Shown here in pieces: positions 1 through 7,885 of a stretch of DNA of 43,266 nucleotides. The DNA is from Candidatus Gastranaerophilales bacterium (GTDB lineage: Bacteria > Cyanobacteriota > Vampirovibrionia > Gastranaerophilales > Gastranaerophilaceae): assembly GCA_947631645.1 (NCBI GenBank), contig CANRMD010000013.1:1-43266 (forward strand). The letters run 5' to 3'. A program made the position numbers and the translations under genes. The stretch's first letter is position 1. Each line of letters starts with the position of its first letter. A model generated the notes under the pieces. That model was not told the DNA's origin. It saw only the letters and a list, made by a program, of their open reading frames with translations, and made no database searches.

Positions 1-914
1 CTCGGTTCAACAGATTTAACAACAACTTTAACAAAATCCCCGGGGACCAAAAGCTCATCGGCATTTTCAAATGTTGCCCTTAAACTTATCGTACCCGTTG
101 TTTCATTTACTTCATTATCAACAAACTCAATCTTACCGATTTCAGGATATATACTTCCGTCAGCAAGCTGGATTTGTACATTCATATTGCTGAAATCAGC
201 AGAAGAATCAATTTTTCTAAACTTTAAAAATTCCGCACTTTTTAAATTAAAATATACATAAATAGGGCTGACACTAACTATTCTGGCTAAAGGTCCCGAT
301 TGTGTATTAACCAGGTTGCCTTCCGTAATTATAATTTTACCTATTTTACCGTCAATTGGGGAAGTAACTTTTGTATAGCTTAAATTTAATTTTGCATCAG
401 CCAATTGTGCTTTTGCCGCATCAAGTGCAGCTCTTGTTCTGTCTCGTGTTGCCAAAGCTTCATCATAATATGATTTACTTACATAATCTTTTTTTACAAG
501 TTCTTTTGCCCTTGTAAGTTCTTTTTCAGCATTAGTATATGATGCCTGGCTCTGTCTTACATTTGCCGCCGCATTATTAACAGCTATTTGATATTGATCG
601 GGTTCTATTAGAAATAATGTTTGACCTTTGTTTATTTTTGCACCTTCATCAAAAAATCTTTTTTGAAGCCAGCCGTTAATTCTTGCCACTACATCAACAG
701 AATATTTTGCTTCAATTCTGCCTGCAGATTCTGACTCTGAATATATTTCCTGCACCGCAGGTTTCATTGTCTGTACCTCTTTAGGAGCACTCATTGCTTT
801 TTGCTGCATATATCCTGCAACCATTCCTGATAATTGATGCCATAATATCGGCACTATTATAATTACCGCTATCCACAATATCCATCTGTGTTTTTTATCT
901 TTTAAGTATCTCAT
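1..914 (-). CDS. RND efflux periplasmic adaptor (HlyD/AcrA-like), C-terminus cut by window edge
   Basis: Membrane-fusion adaptor linking an inner-membrane RND pump to an outer-membrane channel. About 304 codons are visible. Residues 11-25 form one hydrophobic anchor (WILWIAVIIIVPILW). Then come the first half of a lipoyl domain (VVARINGWLQKRFFDEGAKI), an Ala/Lys-rich helical hairpin, the second lipoyl half (YTKVTSPIDGKIGKI) and the start of the beta-barrel (IVSVSPIYVYFNLKSAEFLK), the order of the AcrA/MexA family. The ATG at 914 has GAGGA about 7 bases upstream, overlapping the stop of the preceding marR gene, so the two are co-transcribed. The pump gene should lie beyond position 1. The family call is firm; the substrate cannot be told. 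Confidence 0.88.
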   Translation of the reverse strand, partial: MRYLKDKKHRWILWIAVIIIVPILWHQLSGMVAGYMQQKAMSAPKEVQTMKPAVQEIYSESESAGRIEAKYSVDVVARINGWLQKRFFDEGAKINKGQTLFLIEPDQYQIAVNNAAANVRQSQASYTNAEKELTRAKELVKKDYVSKSYYDEALATRDRTRAALDAAKAQLADAKLNLSYTKVTSPIDGKIGKIIITEGNLVNTQSGPLARIVSVSPIYVYFNLKSAEFLKFRKIDSSADFSNMNVQIQLADGSIYPEIGKIEFVDNEVNETTGTISLRATFENADELLVPGDFVKVVVKSVEP

Positions 915-925
915 TTTATATCCTC

Positions 926-1360
926 TTATATTATCTTTAAATTATCTCTAAATATACTTATAGCTTTTATTAGTGCCTCTGTTTTTTCTTCCCCTAAGCT
1001 GTCTAAGGCTCTATATTCTATTTCTTTTGCCTTTTCTACTATTTTCGAAACATATTTTTTGCCCTCAGGCGTGAGTTTTATAACTTTATTCCTTTTATCT
1101 TTATCAGATTCTATTAAAGGTGCTATTATATTTTGTTTGATTAAACTTTTTATTATTGCATTTACTGTTTGTTTGGGTAAATAGGTATATTGGGTAATTG
1201 TTGTTTGTGTGCACTCTTTAACATCTAAAATTATCGCCAAAACCTTTAATCCCGCATAAGTTAACCCGCAAGATTTAGCATACTCGTTGTAAACTCCGGA
1301 TATTTCTACGTGGAATTTAAACAACTGTTCCGATAATTCTTTTAGTTTCAGCTTGTCCAT
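926..1360 (-). CDS. MarR-family transcriptional regulator of the efflux operon
   Basis: Winged-helix repressor of 144 residues, the usual MarR size. The helix-turn-helix lies around residues 50-80 (TQTTITQYTYLPKQTVNAIIKSLIKQ), followed by the wing with a DKRNK turn typical of MarR proteins (SDKDKRNKVIKLTPEGKKYV). It is the first gene of an operon with the RND adaptor. A consensus promoter and a palindrome lie just upstream, so autoregulation is likely: MarR proteins often repress the pump operon and release on ligand binding. The ligand is unknown. Confidence 0.88.
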   Translation of the reverse strand: MDKLKLKELSEQLFKFHVEISGVYNEYAKSCGLTYAGLKVLAIILDVKECTQTTITQYTYLPKQTVNAIIKSLIKQNIIAPLIESDKDKRNKVIKLTPEGKKYVSKIVEKAKEIEYRALDSLGEEKTEALIKAISIFRDNLKII

Positions 1361-1390
1361 AAAACATCCCTAATTAGTACAATATTTTAC

Positions 1391-1406
1391 AGTCCGATTA
1401 CGGACT
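1391..1406. promoter_or_regulatory. Probable MarR operator palindrome
   Basis: Perfect inverted repeat AGTCCG-ATTA-CGGACT lying directly downstream of the -10 box of the marR promoter, over the expected transcription start. A bound dimer here would block initiation. Assignment to the adjacent MarR protein is inference from position. Confidence 0.6.
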
Positions 1407-1435
1407 ATTGTATCGGTAAAATAAATACTTGTCAA
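1407..1435 (-). promoter_or_regulatory. Sigma-70 promoter of marR-adaptor operon
   Basis: On the minus strand TTGACA (1435-1430), a 17-base spacer and TACAAT (1412-1407): a perfect -35 and a 5/6 -10, 46 bases before the marR ATG. Confidence 0.75.
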
Positions 1436-1446
1436 TTATATTAACT

Positions 1447-1929
1447 TTATTTTTTTGTTAATTTACTACGTAATTTTTTATGATTATTAAGTTCTTTTTC
1501 TAATGCTTCCAAGCTTTGAGTAGCTGTCATACTTATCTGATATTGAAAATCTAAATCATTATCAATAATAATAACAGTTGGATAACCTGATATATCAAAT
1601 TTTTTGACAATTTCTGCGTTTTCGGGATGTTCACAATTAACAACCGCAAAATCAAAATCTTTATTGTATTTTGATGCAGCCTCACCGAAAATCGGCATAA
1701 ATCTTCTGCAAAAAGTACACCAGTCTACATAAAACATAACAATTTCAGGCTTGCCTGATTCTGCCTGTTGATATTGATGTATATGAGAGTCAGGTATTTC
1801 TATGGGGGCAGCTAAATTTGTGTTAACAGCATATTCATTCATATTTTTATGATTAAATAAAATGTGAATAAACACTAATAAACCGAATGCTGCAGCCAGA
1901 AAAATTCCTATAAAAAATCTTTTCTTCAC
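1447..1929 (-). CDS. Membrane-anchored thioredoxin-like protein
   Basis: Thiol-disulfide oxidoreductase of the thioredoxin fold, 160 residues. One N-terminal membrane segment (about 5-25) would place the domain outside the cytoplasmic membrane. The active site is WCTFC (Cys71, Cys74) and the cis-proline is in GYPT (Pro117). The start is GTG at 1929: an AAAGGAG Shine-Dalgarno sits 7 bases upstream and the GTGA overlaps the glgC stop, so it is translationally coupled as the last gene of lepA-glgC-trx. Its substrate is not evident, and the link to glycogen or translation genes is probably only positional. Confidence 0.85.
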   Translation of the reverse strand: MKKRFFIGIFLAAAFGLLVFIHILFNHKNMNEYAVNTNLAAPIEIPDSHIHQYQQAESGKPEIVMFYVDWCTFCRRFMPIFGEAASKYNKDFDFAVVNCEHPENAEIVKKFDISGYPTVIIIDNDLDFQYQISMTATQSLEALEKELNNHKKLRSKLTKK

Positions 1930-3161
1930 AATTTTGCTCCTTTAGGTACAACGGTTACACCGCCTGCTGAAACTAAAAACCCGCGTGCCTTATCTTCTTC
2001 AATATTAACACCAATTTTTGTATAAGGCGGAATATTAACATTTTTATCAATTATAGCTTTTCTTATTTCAGAATATCTTCCGACATTAACATTTTCCATT
2101 AAAATAGAATCCGTAACGTTTGAAAAGCTGTTAATTCTTACTTGAGGTGACAGTATACATCTTGATATACTTCCGCCAGAGATTACACATCCTTCTGAAA
2201 CCATGGAATTTGTTGCCATGCCTACTCTTTCACCTTCCGCCCAAATAAACTTTGCGGGAGGAAAGTTATAATTATAAGTTCTCAAAGGCCATTCGTCGGA
2301 ATATAAATTTAATTCGGGTTCATAGTCCAGCAAATCCATATTTGCCTGCCAATAACTGTCAATACTTCCTACATCTCTCCAATATCCGCGTTCCGATTCT
2401 GTCATACCCGTATACTCATTTTGAGAATAGTCATATACATATATGTTTTTGCCTTCTTTAAGCATTTTAGGTATAATATTTTTACCGAAATCGTGGTGAG
2501 AATTGGGGTTTGAAGCATCCTCGGTCACTTCTTTAACAAGGTCTGCAGTTTCAAAAATATAATTACCCATGGAAGCTAAGCACATATCCGGCCTATTGGG
2601 CATAGGTTTCGGCGGGGTTTGAGGTTTTTCCTGAAACCCGATTAAACGCCAATCATCATCCACTTCTATAATTCCGAATTCACTTGCCTCGGAAATCGGT
2701 ATCGGTATTGCCGATATCGTTAATTGTGCATTTTGTTTTTTATGATATCTCATCATTTGAGATACATCCATTCTGTAAATATGGTCACCGCCAAATACAC
2801 AAACGTGTTTTGGGTTTTCGTCATTAATATGAGTCAAATTTTGATAAACCGCATCCGCAGTTCCCTGATACCAGCTTCCATCCGTTCTCATCTGGGCGGG
2901 AACTAAATCTATATACTGCCCTAAAATGGGAGATACCGGCCAGCTTCTTGCTATATGCTGATTTAAAGAATCTGATTTGTACTGTGTAAGTATTTTTATT
3001 TTATAAAAACCTGAATTTATAAAGTTATTTATAACAAAATCTATAATTCTGTATCTGCCTCCGAACGGAACCGCGGGTTTAGCTCTGTCTCTTGTCAGAG
3101 GAAACAATCTTTTCCCCTCACCGCCCGCTAAAATCATAACAAGTGCTGTATCAAGTGCCAA
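1926..3161 (-). CDS. glgC: Glucose-1-phosphate adenylyltransferase (ADP-glucose pyrophosphorylase)
   Basis: Makes ADP-glucose from ATP and glucose-1-phosphate, the committed step of bacterial glycogen synthesis. 411 residues, normal for GlgC. The nucleotidyltransferase motif GGEGKRLFPLTRDRAKPAVP is at residues 13-32, FGGDHIY is in the middle, and the C-terminal left-handed beta-helix (SMVSEGCVISGGSISRCILS) carries the allosteric region. The start is TTG at 3161, fixed by an excellent AGGAGG five bases upstream that begins right after the lepA stop. No other glycogen genes are in the window. Operon with lepA. Confidence 0.96.
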   Translation of the reverse strand: MALDTALVMILAGGEGKRLFPLTRDRAKPAVPFGGRYRIIDFVINNFINSGFYKIKILTQYKSDSLNQHIARSWPVSPILGQYIDLVPAQMRTDGSWYQGTADAVYQNLTHINDENPKHVCVFGGDHIYRMDVSQMMRYHKKQNAQLTISAIPIPISEASEFGIIEVDDDWRLIGFQEKPQTPPKPMPNRPDMCLASMGNYIFETADLVKEVTEDASNPNSHHDFGKNIIPKMLKEGKNIYVYDYSQNEYTGMTESERGYWRDVGSIDSYWQANMDLLDYEPELNLYSDEWPLRTYNYNFPPAKFIWAEGERVGMATNSMVSEGCVISGGSISRCILSPQVRINSFSNVTDSILMENVNVGRYSEIRKAIIDKNVNIPPYTKIGVNIEEDKARGFLVSAGGVTVVPKGAKL

Positions 3162-3172
3162 TTTGACCTCCT

Positions 3173-4975
3173 TTAGTCTTCATTTATACTCAGTACTGCC
3201 ATAAATGCTTCTTGAGGTACTTCAACTCTGCCTACGGCTTTCATACGTTTTTTTCCGCGTTTTTGTTTTTCAAGCAATTTTCTTTTACGTGTAATATCAC
3301 CGCCGTAACATTTATCAAGAACGCTTTTTCTGAGTGCTTTTATGTTTGTTCTTGCAATAATTCTTCCGCCGATTGCCGCTTGAATAGCAACTTCAAAGAG
3401 CTGACGCGGTATTATATCTTTTAGTTTTGAAGTCAACTTTTGACCCACATAGAATGCATTATCTTTATGAACTATAGCACTTAAAGCGTCAACTACTTCA
3501 CCCGCAAGAAGAATATCCAGTTTAACTAAATCGGAACGTTTATAATCACTGAACTCGTAATCCAAACTTGCATAACCTTTAGAACGTGATTTTAACTGGT
3601 CATAAAAGTCGGTAATTATTTCACTCAAAGGTATTTCATAGTGAAGCGATACTCTTATTTTATCAAGGTATGTCATATTTTGGAAAATACCGCGTTTTGA
3701 TTGTGCCAATTCCATTAAAAGTCCTACATATTCATTAGGAGTAATAATTGTAACTTTTACATAAGGTTCTTCAATGTAATCTCTATATTGAGCATCGGGC
3801 AGATTTGCGGGGTTATCAATTTCAATAACTTCACCGTTTGTTTTATGCACTTTATAAATAACACTCGGAGCCGTTGTAACAAGCGTAAGATTATATTCAC
3901 GCTCCAAACGTTCCTGTGCTATTTCCATATGAAGCATTCCCAAAAAACCGCATCTAAAGCCAAAGCCAAGAGCCGATGAAGTTTCGGGTTCAAAGGTAAT
4001 ACTTGAATCGTTTAATTTTAATTTTTCCAAAGCTTCTTTTAAGTCCTGATACTGGTCATTTTCTACGGGATACAAACCCGAAAATACCATGGGAAGTGCC
4101 TCTTTATAACCCTCAAGAGGTTCTGCCGCACCGTTTTCAACGTGGGTTATTGTGTCGCCTACGAACCTTGTTATTTCTTTTATAGAGCACCCCATATAGC
4201 CTACATCACCTGTTTTTAATTCTTTTACGGGAACTCTGTTCGGGTTTAAATAACCAAGCTCGGTTATTTCATACTCTTTACCCGATGCCATAAATTTAAT
4301 TTTATCACCCAGTTTTATACTTCCGTCAACCACTTTGAAGAAGCACAAAGTACCTAAATATTGGTCATAAGCACTATCGAAAACCAAAGCTCTTAACGGT
4401 TTATCAGAAGTATCAACAGGCGGAGGCACAAATTCAACAACAGCTTCAAGTACGTCTTCTACTCCCGTACCTTCTTTAGCACTTACGGGGATTGCCATTG
4501 ATGCATCAATACCCAAAACCTCTTCTATTTCTTCTCTTACCCTTTCAACATCCGCAGAGGGCAAGTCTATTTTATTTATAACGGGAATTATCTCTAAATT
4601 TTGCTCTATTGCCAGATAAACATTAGATAATGTTTGAGCTTCAACGCCTTGGGTAGCATCAACTATTAGTAAAGCTCCCTCACAAGCAGCCAAAGAACGT
4701 GAAACTTCGTAAGAAAAATCTACGTGTCCGGGAGTATCTATAAGGTTTAATTCATATTCTTTTCCGTTTTTTGCTTTATAATTCATTCTTGCAGCATTTA
4801 ATTTTATAGTTATACCGCGTTCACGCTCTATATCCATAGTATCAAGCAATTGATCCTGCATATCACGCTCGGCTATCGTTCCTGTTTTTTCCAACAGCCT
4901 GTCTGCAAGAGTTGATTTACCATGGTCTATATGTGCTATAATGCAAAAATTTCTTACATTCTCTATGTATTTCAT
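3173..4975 (-). CDS. lepA: Translation elongation factor 4 (LepA)
   Basis: Ribosome-associated GTPase (back-translocase/initiation role) of 600 residues, the standard length. G1 is [10 protein letters not shown]3 is DTPGHVDF and G4 is NKIDLP. The LepA-specific C-terminal domain ends with [26 protein letters not shown]. It is the first gene of the lepA-glgC-thioredoxin unit. TTGGCA-N17-TAGACT lies so close upstream that transcription may begin at or next to the ATG. Confidence 0.98.
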   Translation of the reverse strand: MKYIENVRNFCIIAHIDHGKSTLADRLLEKTGTIAERDMQDQLLDTMDIERERGITIKLNAARMNYKAKNGKEYELNLIDTPGHVDFSYEVSRSLAACEGALLIVDATQGVEAQTLSNVYLAIEQNLEIIPVINKIDLPSADVERVREEIEEVLGIDASMAIPVSAKEGTGVEDVLEAVVEFVPPPVDTSDKPLRALVFDSAYDQYLGTLCFFKVVDGSIKLGDKIKFMASGKEYEITELGYLNPNRVPVKELKTGDVGYMGCSIKEITRFVGDTITHVENGAAEPLEGYKEALPMVFSGLYPVENDQYQDLKEALEKLKLNDSSITFEPETSSALGFGFRCGFLGMLHMEIAQERLEREYNLTLVTTAPSVIYKVHKTNGEVIEIDNPANLPDAQYRDYIEEPYVKVTIITPNEYVGLLMELAQSKRGIFQNMTYLDKIRVSLHYEIPLSEIITDFYDQLKSRSKGYASLDYEFSDYKRSDLVKLDILLAGEVVDALSAIVHKDNAFYVGQKLTSKLKDIIPRQLFEVAIQAAIGGRIIARTNIKALRKSVLDKCYGGDITRKRKLLEKQKRGKKRMKAVGRVEVPQEAFMAVLSINED

Positions 4976-4981
4976 ATTCCT

Positions 4982-5010
4982 AGTCTATTACAGAAAATTG
5001 AGTTTGCCAA
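4982..5010 (-). promoter_or_regulatory. Candidate promoter of lepA
   Basis: TTGGCA (5010-5005), 17 bases, TAGACT (4987-4982) on the minus strand. The -10 ends 6 bases before the ATG at 4975, which would give a leaderless or nearly leaderless mRNA. An AGGA lies within the -10 to start interval, so another start of transcription further upstream is possible. Confidence 0.4.
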
Positions 5011-5030
5011 GTAATTTTCTTTGCAAATTA

Positions 5031-5039
5031 TGCTATAAT
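5031..5039 (+). promoter_or_regulatory. Extended -10 promoter of the POTRA gene
   Basis: TGC-TATAAT, an extended -10 with a perfect hexamer and no good -35. Predicted start near 5046; the gene's Shine-Dalgarno is at 5058-5066. Confidence 0.55.
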
Positions 5040-5072
5040 ATTCTTGTGCACAGTTGAAAGGTGAGGTACTTT

Positions 5073-5540
5073 ATGAAAAAATTATTAGCTTTATTGTTTA
5101 TATTTTCTTGTGTTACCGACGTATCATTAGCTTCTCAATTCGGAGGATATGATGCAGGCAGTATTAACAGTCAATATATGCGTGAATTAAGAACCCATGA
5201 AGCCATGACAAGAGCCAGAAACAAGAATAATGCTATTATTTCCACAAAAACTGCACCTAAAACTCAAGAACAAGTTACTAATTCACCTATTAAATCAATT
5301 GTTTTCGTTAATAATAACTCCATAACATCGGATACTCTTTTGAATGTGGTTCAAAACAAAATTGATAAACCTATGACCGCTGAAAACATTGCGGAAATCA
5401 GAAAAGATATTATGAAGTTTTATCAGGATAACGGTTTTTATTCCGCTTTAGTTATGATTACATCTCAAGACCCTCAAAAGGGTGAAATAGTTTTTGAGGT
5501 TAATGAAGGCGGAAGAAATTCAATAGAAATTCAAAATTAA
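5073..5540 (+). CDS. Exported single-POTRA-domain protein
   Basis: 155-residue secreted protein. A signal peptide at residues 1-20 ends SLA, with likely cleavage before SQ. After a low-complexity linker, residues about 70-152 form one POTRA-like module (IKSIVFVNNNSITSDTLLN ... QDNGFYSALVMITSQ ... GEIVFEVNEG), the ShlB/BamA-type pattern. POTRA domains normally precede an outer-membrane beta-barrel; here there is no barrel and the gene simply stops. The start is ATG 5073, because AAGGTGAGG sits 6-8 bases before it; an in-frame GTG at 5061 lies inside that ribosome-binding site. It may be a periplasmic partner of an outer-membrane assembly machine, but this is inference. Confidence 0.72.
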   Translation: MKKLLALLFIFSCVTDVSLASQFGGYDAGSINSQYMRELRTHEAMTRARNKNNAIISTKTAPKTQEQVTNSPIKSIVFVNNNSITSDTLLNVVQNKIDKPMTAENIAEIRKDIMKFYQDNGFYSALVMITSQDPQKGEIVFEVNEGGRNSIEIQN

Positions 5541-5572
5541 TTAAAATTTTAAATTAGTCAATAATCGTAAAA

Positions 5573-5605
5573 AAGGTTTATTCATCAGTGTAATTTATAA
5601 ACCTT
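5573..5605 (-). terminator. Hairpin with U-run on the minus strand (weak terminator candidate)
   Basis: Inverted repeat AAGGTTTAT/ATAAACCTT (arms 5573-5581 and 5597-5605). Read on the minus strand it is followed by six T, so it could stop antisense read-through from the 7387-6143 gene. On the plus strand there is no T-run. Confidence 0.3.
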
Positions 5606-5611
5606 AAAATA

Positions 5612-5656
5612 CCCGTAAACTAAAAAAGAACGCTATATGTGTTTACAGTTTACGGG
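5612..5656 (+). promoter_or_regulatory. Inverted repeat covering the ribosome-binding site of the 5667 gene
   Basis: Perfect 10-base arms CCCGTAAACT (5612-5621) and AGTTTACGGG (5647-5656), 25-base loop. The GGG of the right arm is part of the GGGAAG Shine-Dalgarno (5654-5659) of the following gene, so the folded RNA would partly hide it. Confidence 0.45.
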
Positions 5657-5666
5657 AAGTATGGTT

Positions 5667-6146
5667 ATGAAAAAATTGACAAAAGTAATTTTTGTCTGGA
5701 TAGTTTTAATTATTGTGCCTCTTTATGCCAATGCATCCGAGTGGGAAAATACAGCGGACAATCCAAGATTAGTTAATCTGACAGCCGAACAGTACAGGGC
5801 GTTAGATACAATTGAAAAAAGAATTTATCATAATTCTTTTGCTTGGGAAAACACAATAGACAGGCTTGAAAGGCTTGAAATGGACTTGTTTCATGAAATT
5901 AGACCCGGAAGTCCTACACAAAGAATTAACACTTTAAGACTTGAAAGTACAAGAGTTGCTTTGAGAGGTACTTCTATGACCCCGATGATGCAAGATACTT
6001 TCAATACAAAATATATTAATCCGAGAGGTGAAAGCCAATATTATGATGATGTAGGTATAATAGACGGACTTATACGAGTTTGGTGGCCCGACTTTTATGC
6101 AAAATTATCTCAATACAGACGTTATAAAGAAGCTAATTTCTTTTAA
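5667..6146 (+). CDS. Small exported protein of unknown function with RLERLE motif
   Basis: 159 residues with a clear signal peptide (residues 1-23, ending YANA). The mature part has ALDTIEKRIYHNSFAWENTI then DRLERLEMDLF and SPTQRINTLR, a charged helical pattern. I recall similar RLERLE-type repeats in secreted proteins of cyanobacteria and their relatives, but cannot name a family. The start is ATG 5667: GGGAAG is 8 bases upstream, whereas in-frame upstream codons lie inside the inverted repeat. The last 4 bases overlap the convergent 6143-7387 gene. Confidence 0.68.
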   Translation: MKKLTKVIFVWIVLIIVPLYANASEWENTADNPRLVNLTAEQYRALDTIEKRIYHNSFAWENTIDRLERLEMDLFHEIRPGSPTQRINTLRLESTRVALRGTSMTPMMQDTFNTKYINPRGESQYYDDVGIIDGLIRVWWPDFYAKLSQYRRYKEANFF

Positions 6147-7387
6147 GCCTTACGTCTTACCACAAGAGCGTTGCTTATCATTGCGGAATTTTTTAAATTA
6201 CTGCCCGATAAAACGGTTCCGTTAAGATACATAACGGTTGAACTGCCTCCGTCAAGGTTTATAGCCTCATAACATCCTAAATTCTTCATTATTTTTGCAA
6301 GTTCATTTAAAGTAACACCGCTCGAGCCTTCTTTTCGTCCGTCCACCGTTACAATTATCATTACATTATCTCTTGTATATCCGATAGCGGTTCTGGGGTT
6401 TCTTCCCGATATTGAAGTTAATTTTTCATTTACCGCATCAACAAATATACTGCCGTTTTTAACCAAATAAGGCCCGCCTGATATTATATGGTCAATATCA
6501 TCCCATTTAGGCATTACGGAATATTTTATATTTACTCTGTCCGACAATTTTAAATCTTTAAAAGTATCAACAGGTGCGGATATTACGTATCCGTCTTTTG
6601 GTATTACAACAGGACTTGTTGATTTTGCAATAATTTTATTATTTTTAACCGCAATATGAATTGCGGGCTTCTTTGTTAGAGGAGATTTAACTCCCCATTT
6701 CGGGGTATACATTAAAACCTCGGAGAACATCATTCTTGGCTGATTTATATTATTTATCTTAATTAATTTATCTTTTGTTCTCAATTCTCCGAAAAATGAT
6801 ATTCTGGAAGTTCTGTAACCTTTAGAACTTATACCGAAACCCGCTCTTTCATATATCGGGCCTGATATAATTTCATTATTAACAACCAACGCACCTAAAG
6901 GTGTACCTGTATCTTGTTTAAAATAAGTACCGTTTACCGCTACTATTGTATTTTGATTTTGGGCGATTTTATTTATTCTGGACTTTGAATGAATATTTTC
7001 CGAAGCACTTTGCGGAACTATTTCTATGTTATCGTTCAAATTCCTGTTAACTTCTACAACATTCATTTTTATTCTTCTGTTATTTATATATTTAACAATC
7101 GGAATATAAACAACACCCTCTTCAATCTTTTTAACGGTATTATTTTTGTATTTTACTTTTAACTCGTTTTCCCAGTTTTTTCTTAATAAAAAAAGAGCAG
7201 AATAATCTTGCTCTTTAGTTACAAATTTATCTTGTACATAGTTATTCAATATATAACCACCCGTTTCAAAAGCATCAATCGGCAAATTCTGACCGGAGAA
7301 AACAGCTAACGCCATTATCACAAAACCCAGCTTTAAGACCATTTTCTCGGAACAAAATATTCTTCTTTCGGCCAATGCAGTAATCAT
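6143..7387 (-). CDS. Phosphodiester glycosidase family protein (NAGPA/DUF2233 domain)
   Basis: Envelope protein of 414 residues with an N-terminal hydrophobic segment (about 18-34). The C-terminal half has the family's hallmarks: IVAVNGTYFKQDTGTPLG, SGRNPRTAIGYTRD, VTVDGRKEGSSGVTLNELA and AINLDGGSSTVMY. The family includes the human uncovering enzyme that removes N-acetylglucosamine from phosphodiesters; bacterial members act on cell-envelope glycans or are related to sporulation proteins. The substrate here is unknown. It is monocistronic, with its own consensus promoter. Confidence 0.88.
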   Translation of the reverse strand: MITALAERRIFCSEKMVLKLGFVIMALAVFSGQNLPIDAFETGGYILNNYVQDKFVTKEQDYSALFLLRKNWENELKVKYKNNTVKKIEEGVVYIPIVKYINNRRIKMNVVEVNRNLNDNIEIVPQSASENIHSKSRINKIAQNQNTIVAVNGTYFKQDTGTPLGALVVNNEIISGPIYERAGFGISSKGYRTSRISFFGELRTKDKLIKINNINQPRMMFSEVLMYTPKWGVKSPLTKKPAIHIAVKNNKIIAKSTSPVVIPKDGYVISAPVDTFKDLKLSDRVNIKYSVMPKWDDIDHIISGGPYLVKNGSIFVDAVNEKLTSISGRNPRTAIGYTRDNVMIIVTVDGRKEGSSGVTLNELAKIMKNLGCYEAINLDGGSSTVMYLNGTVLSGSNLKNSAMISNALVVRRKA

Positions 7388-7409
7388 TTTTCTTGTTCCT
7401 TATACTACA

Positions 7410-7438
7410 ATTGTAACATATTTTTTATTAAATTTCAA
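7410..7438 (-). promoter_or_regulatory. Promoter of the phosphodiester glycosidase gene
   Basis: TTGAAA (7438-7433), 17-base spacer, TACAAT (7415-7410) on the minus strand; the ATG is at 7387. Confidence 0.65.
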
Positions 7439-7442
7439 GCCA

Positions 7443-7451
7443 TGATATAAT
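7443..7451 (+). promoter_or_regulatory. Extended -10 promoter of the C_GCAxxG_C_C gene/obg pair
   Basis: TGA-TATAAT, perfect -10 with the TG extension, 27 bases before the ATG at 7478; a strong AAAGGAG ribosome-binding site lies between. It is divergent from the promoter at 7410-7438. Confidence 0.6.
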
Positions 7452-7477
7452 ATTTTTTACAAATAAAAGGAGAAAAA

Positions 7478-7885
7478 ATGAAAGATATTGCAGATAAATA
7501 TTTTATGGAAGGTTATTCTTGTTCGGAAGCTGTAGTACAAGCAGCAATAGATAAGGGTTTTGCCCCTAAAGAACTATTAAGTGCGGCAACACCGTTTTCA
7601 GGAGGAATGGGAGCCCGATGCTTATGCGGAGCTGTTGCGGGAGCTCAATTAGTTATCGGCTGTTTGTACGGAAAAAATGAAAACCGTGACGGAAAAGAAG
7701 CAAGAAAAACAGCAAAAGAATTTTATGACAAATTTACAAATCTACACAATGTTACTTGTTGTAAAGTTTTATCTCAGGGGTTTGAAGATTTTCACTCGCC
7801 CGAACGCAGAAATCATTGCAGAACAATGGTAAAAGACAGCTGTGAAATATTATCCGAATTAATAAAGGAAAAAATATGTTCTTAG
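7478..7885 (+). CDS. C_GCAxxG_C_C family protein
   Basis: 135 residues of the small redox-type family named for its motif: GYSCSEAVV near the N-terminus, GGMGARCLCGAVAGAQLVIG in the middle, then a TCCKVL pair and HCRTMVKDSCEIL. The spaced cysteines suggest metal or iron-sulfur binding; the family is common in anaerobes and its biochemical role is not settled. The last 10 bases overlap obg, so the two are translationally coupled. Confidence 0.88.
   Translation: MKDIADKYFMEGYSCSEAVVQAAIDKGFAPKELLSAATPFSGGMGARCLCGAVAGAQLVIGCLYGKNENRDGKEARKTAKEFYDKFTNLHNVTCCKVLSQGFEDFHSPERRNHCRTMVKDSCEILSELIKEKICS

Noticed and set aside
2252-2461. Plus-strand ORF opposite glgC
   Set aside because: Lies wholly inside a confidently identified gene on the other strand; no ribosome-binding site and no recognisable protein sequence.
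5061-5072. GTG start for the POTRA protein four codons upstream
   Set aside because: The GTG is part of the AAGGTGAGG ribosome-binding site for ATG 5073.
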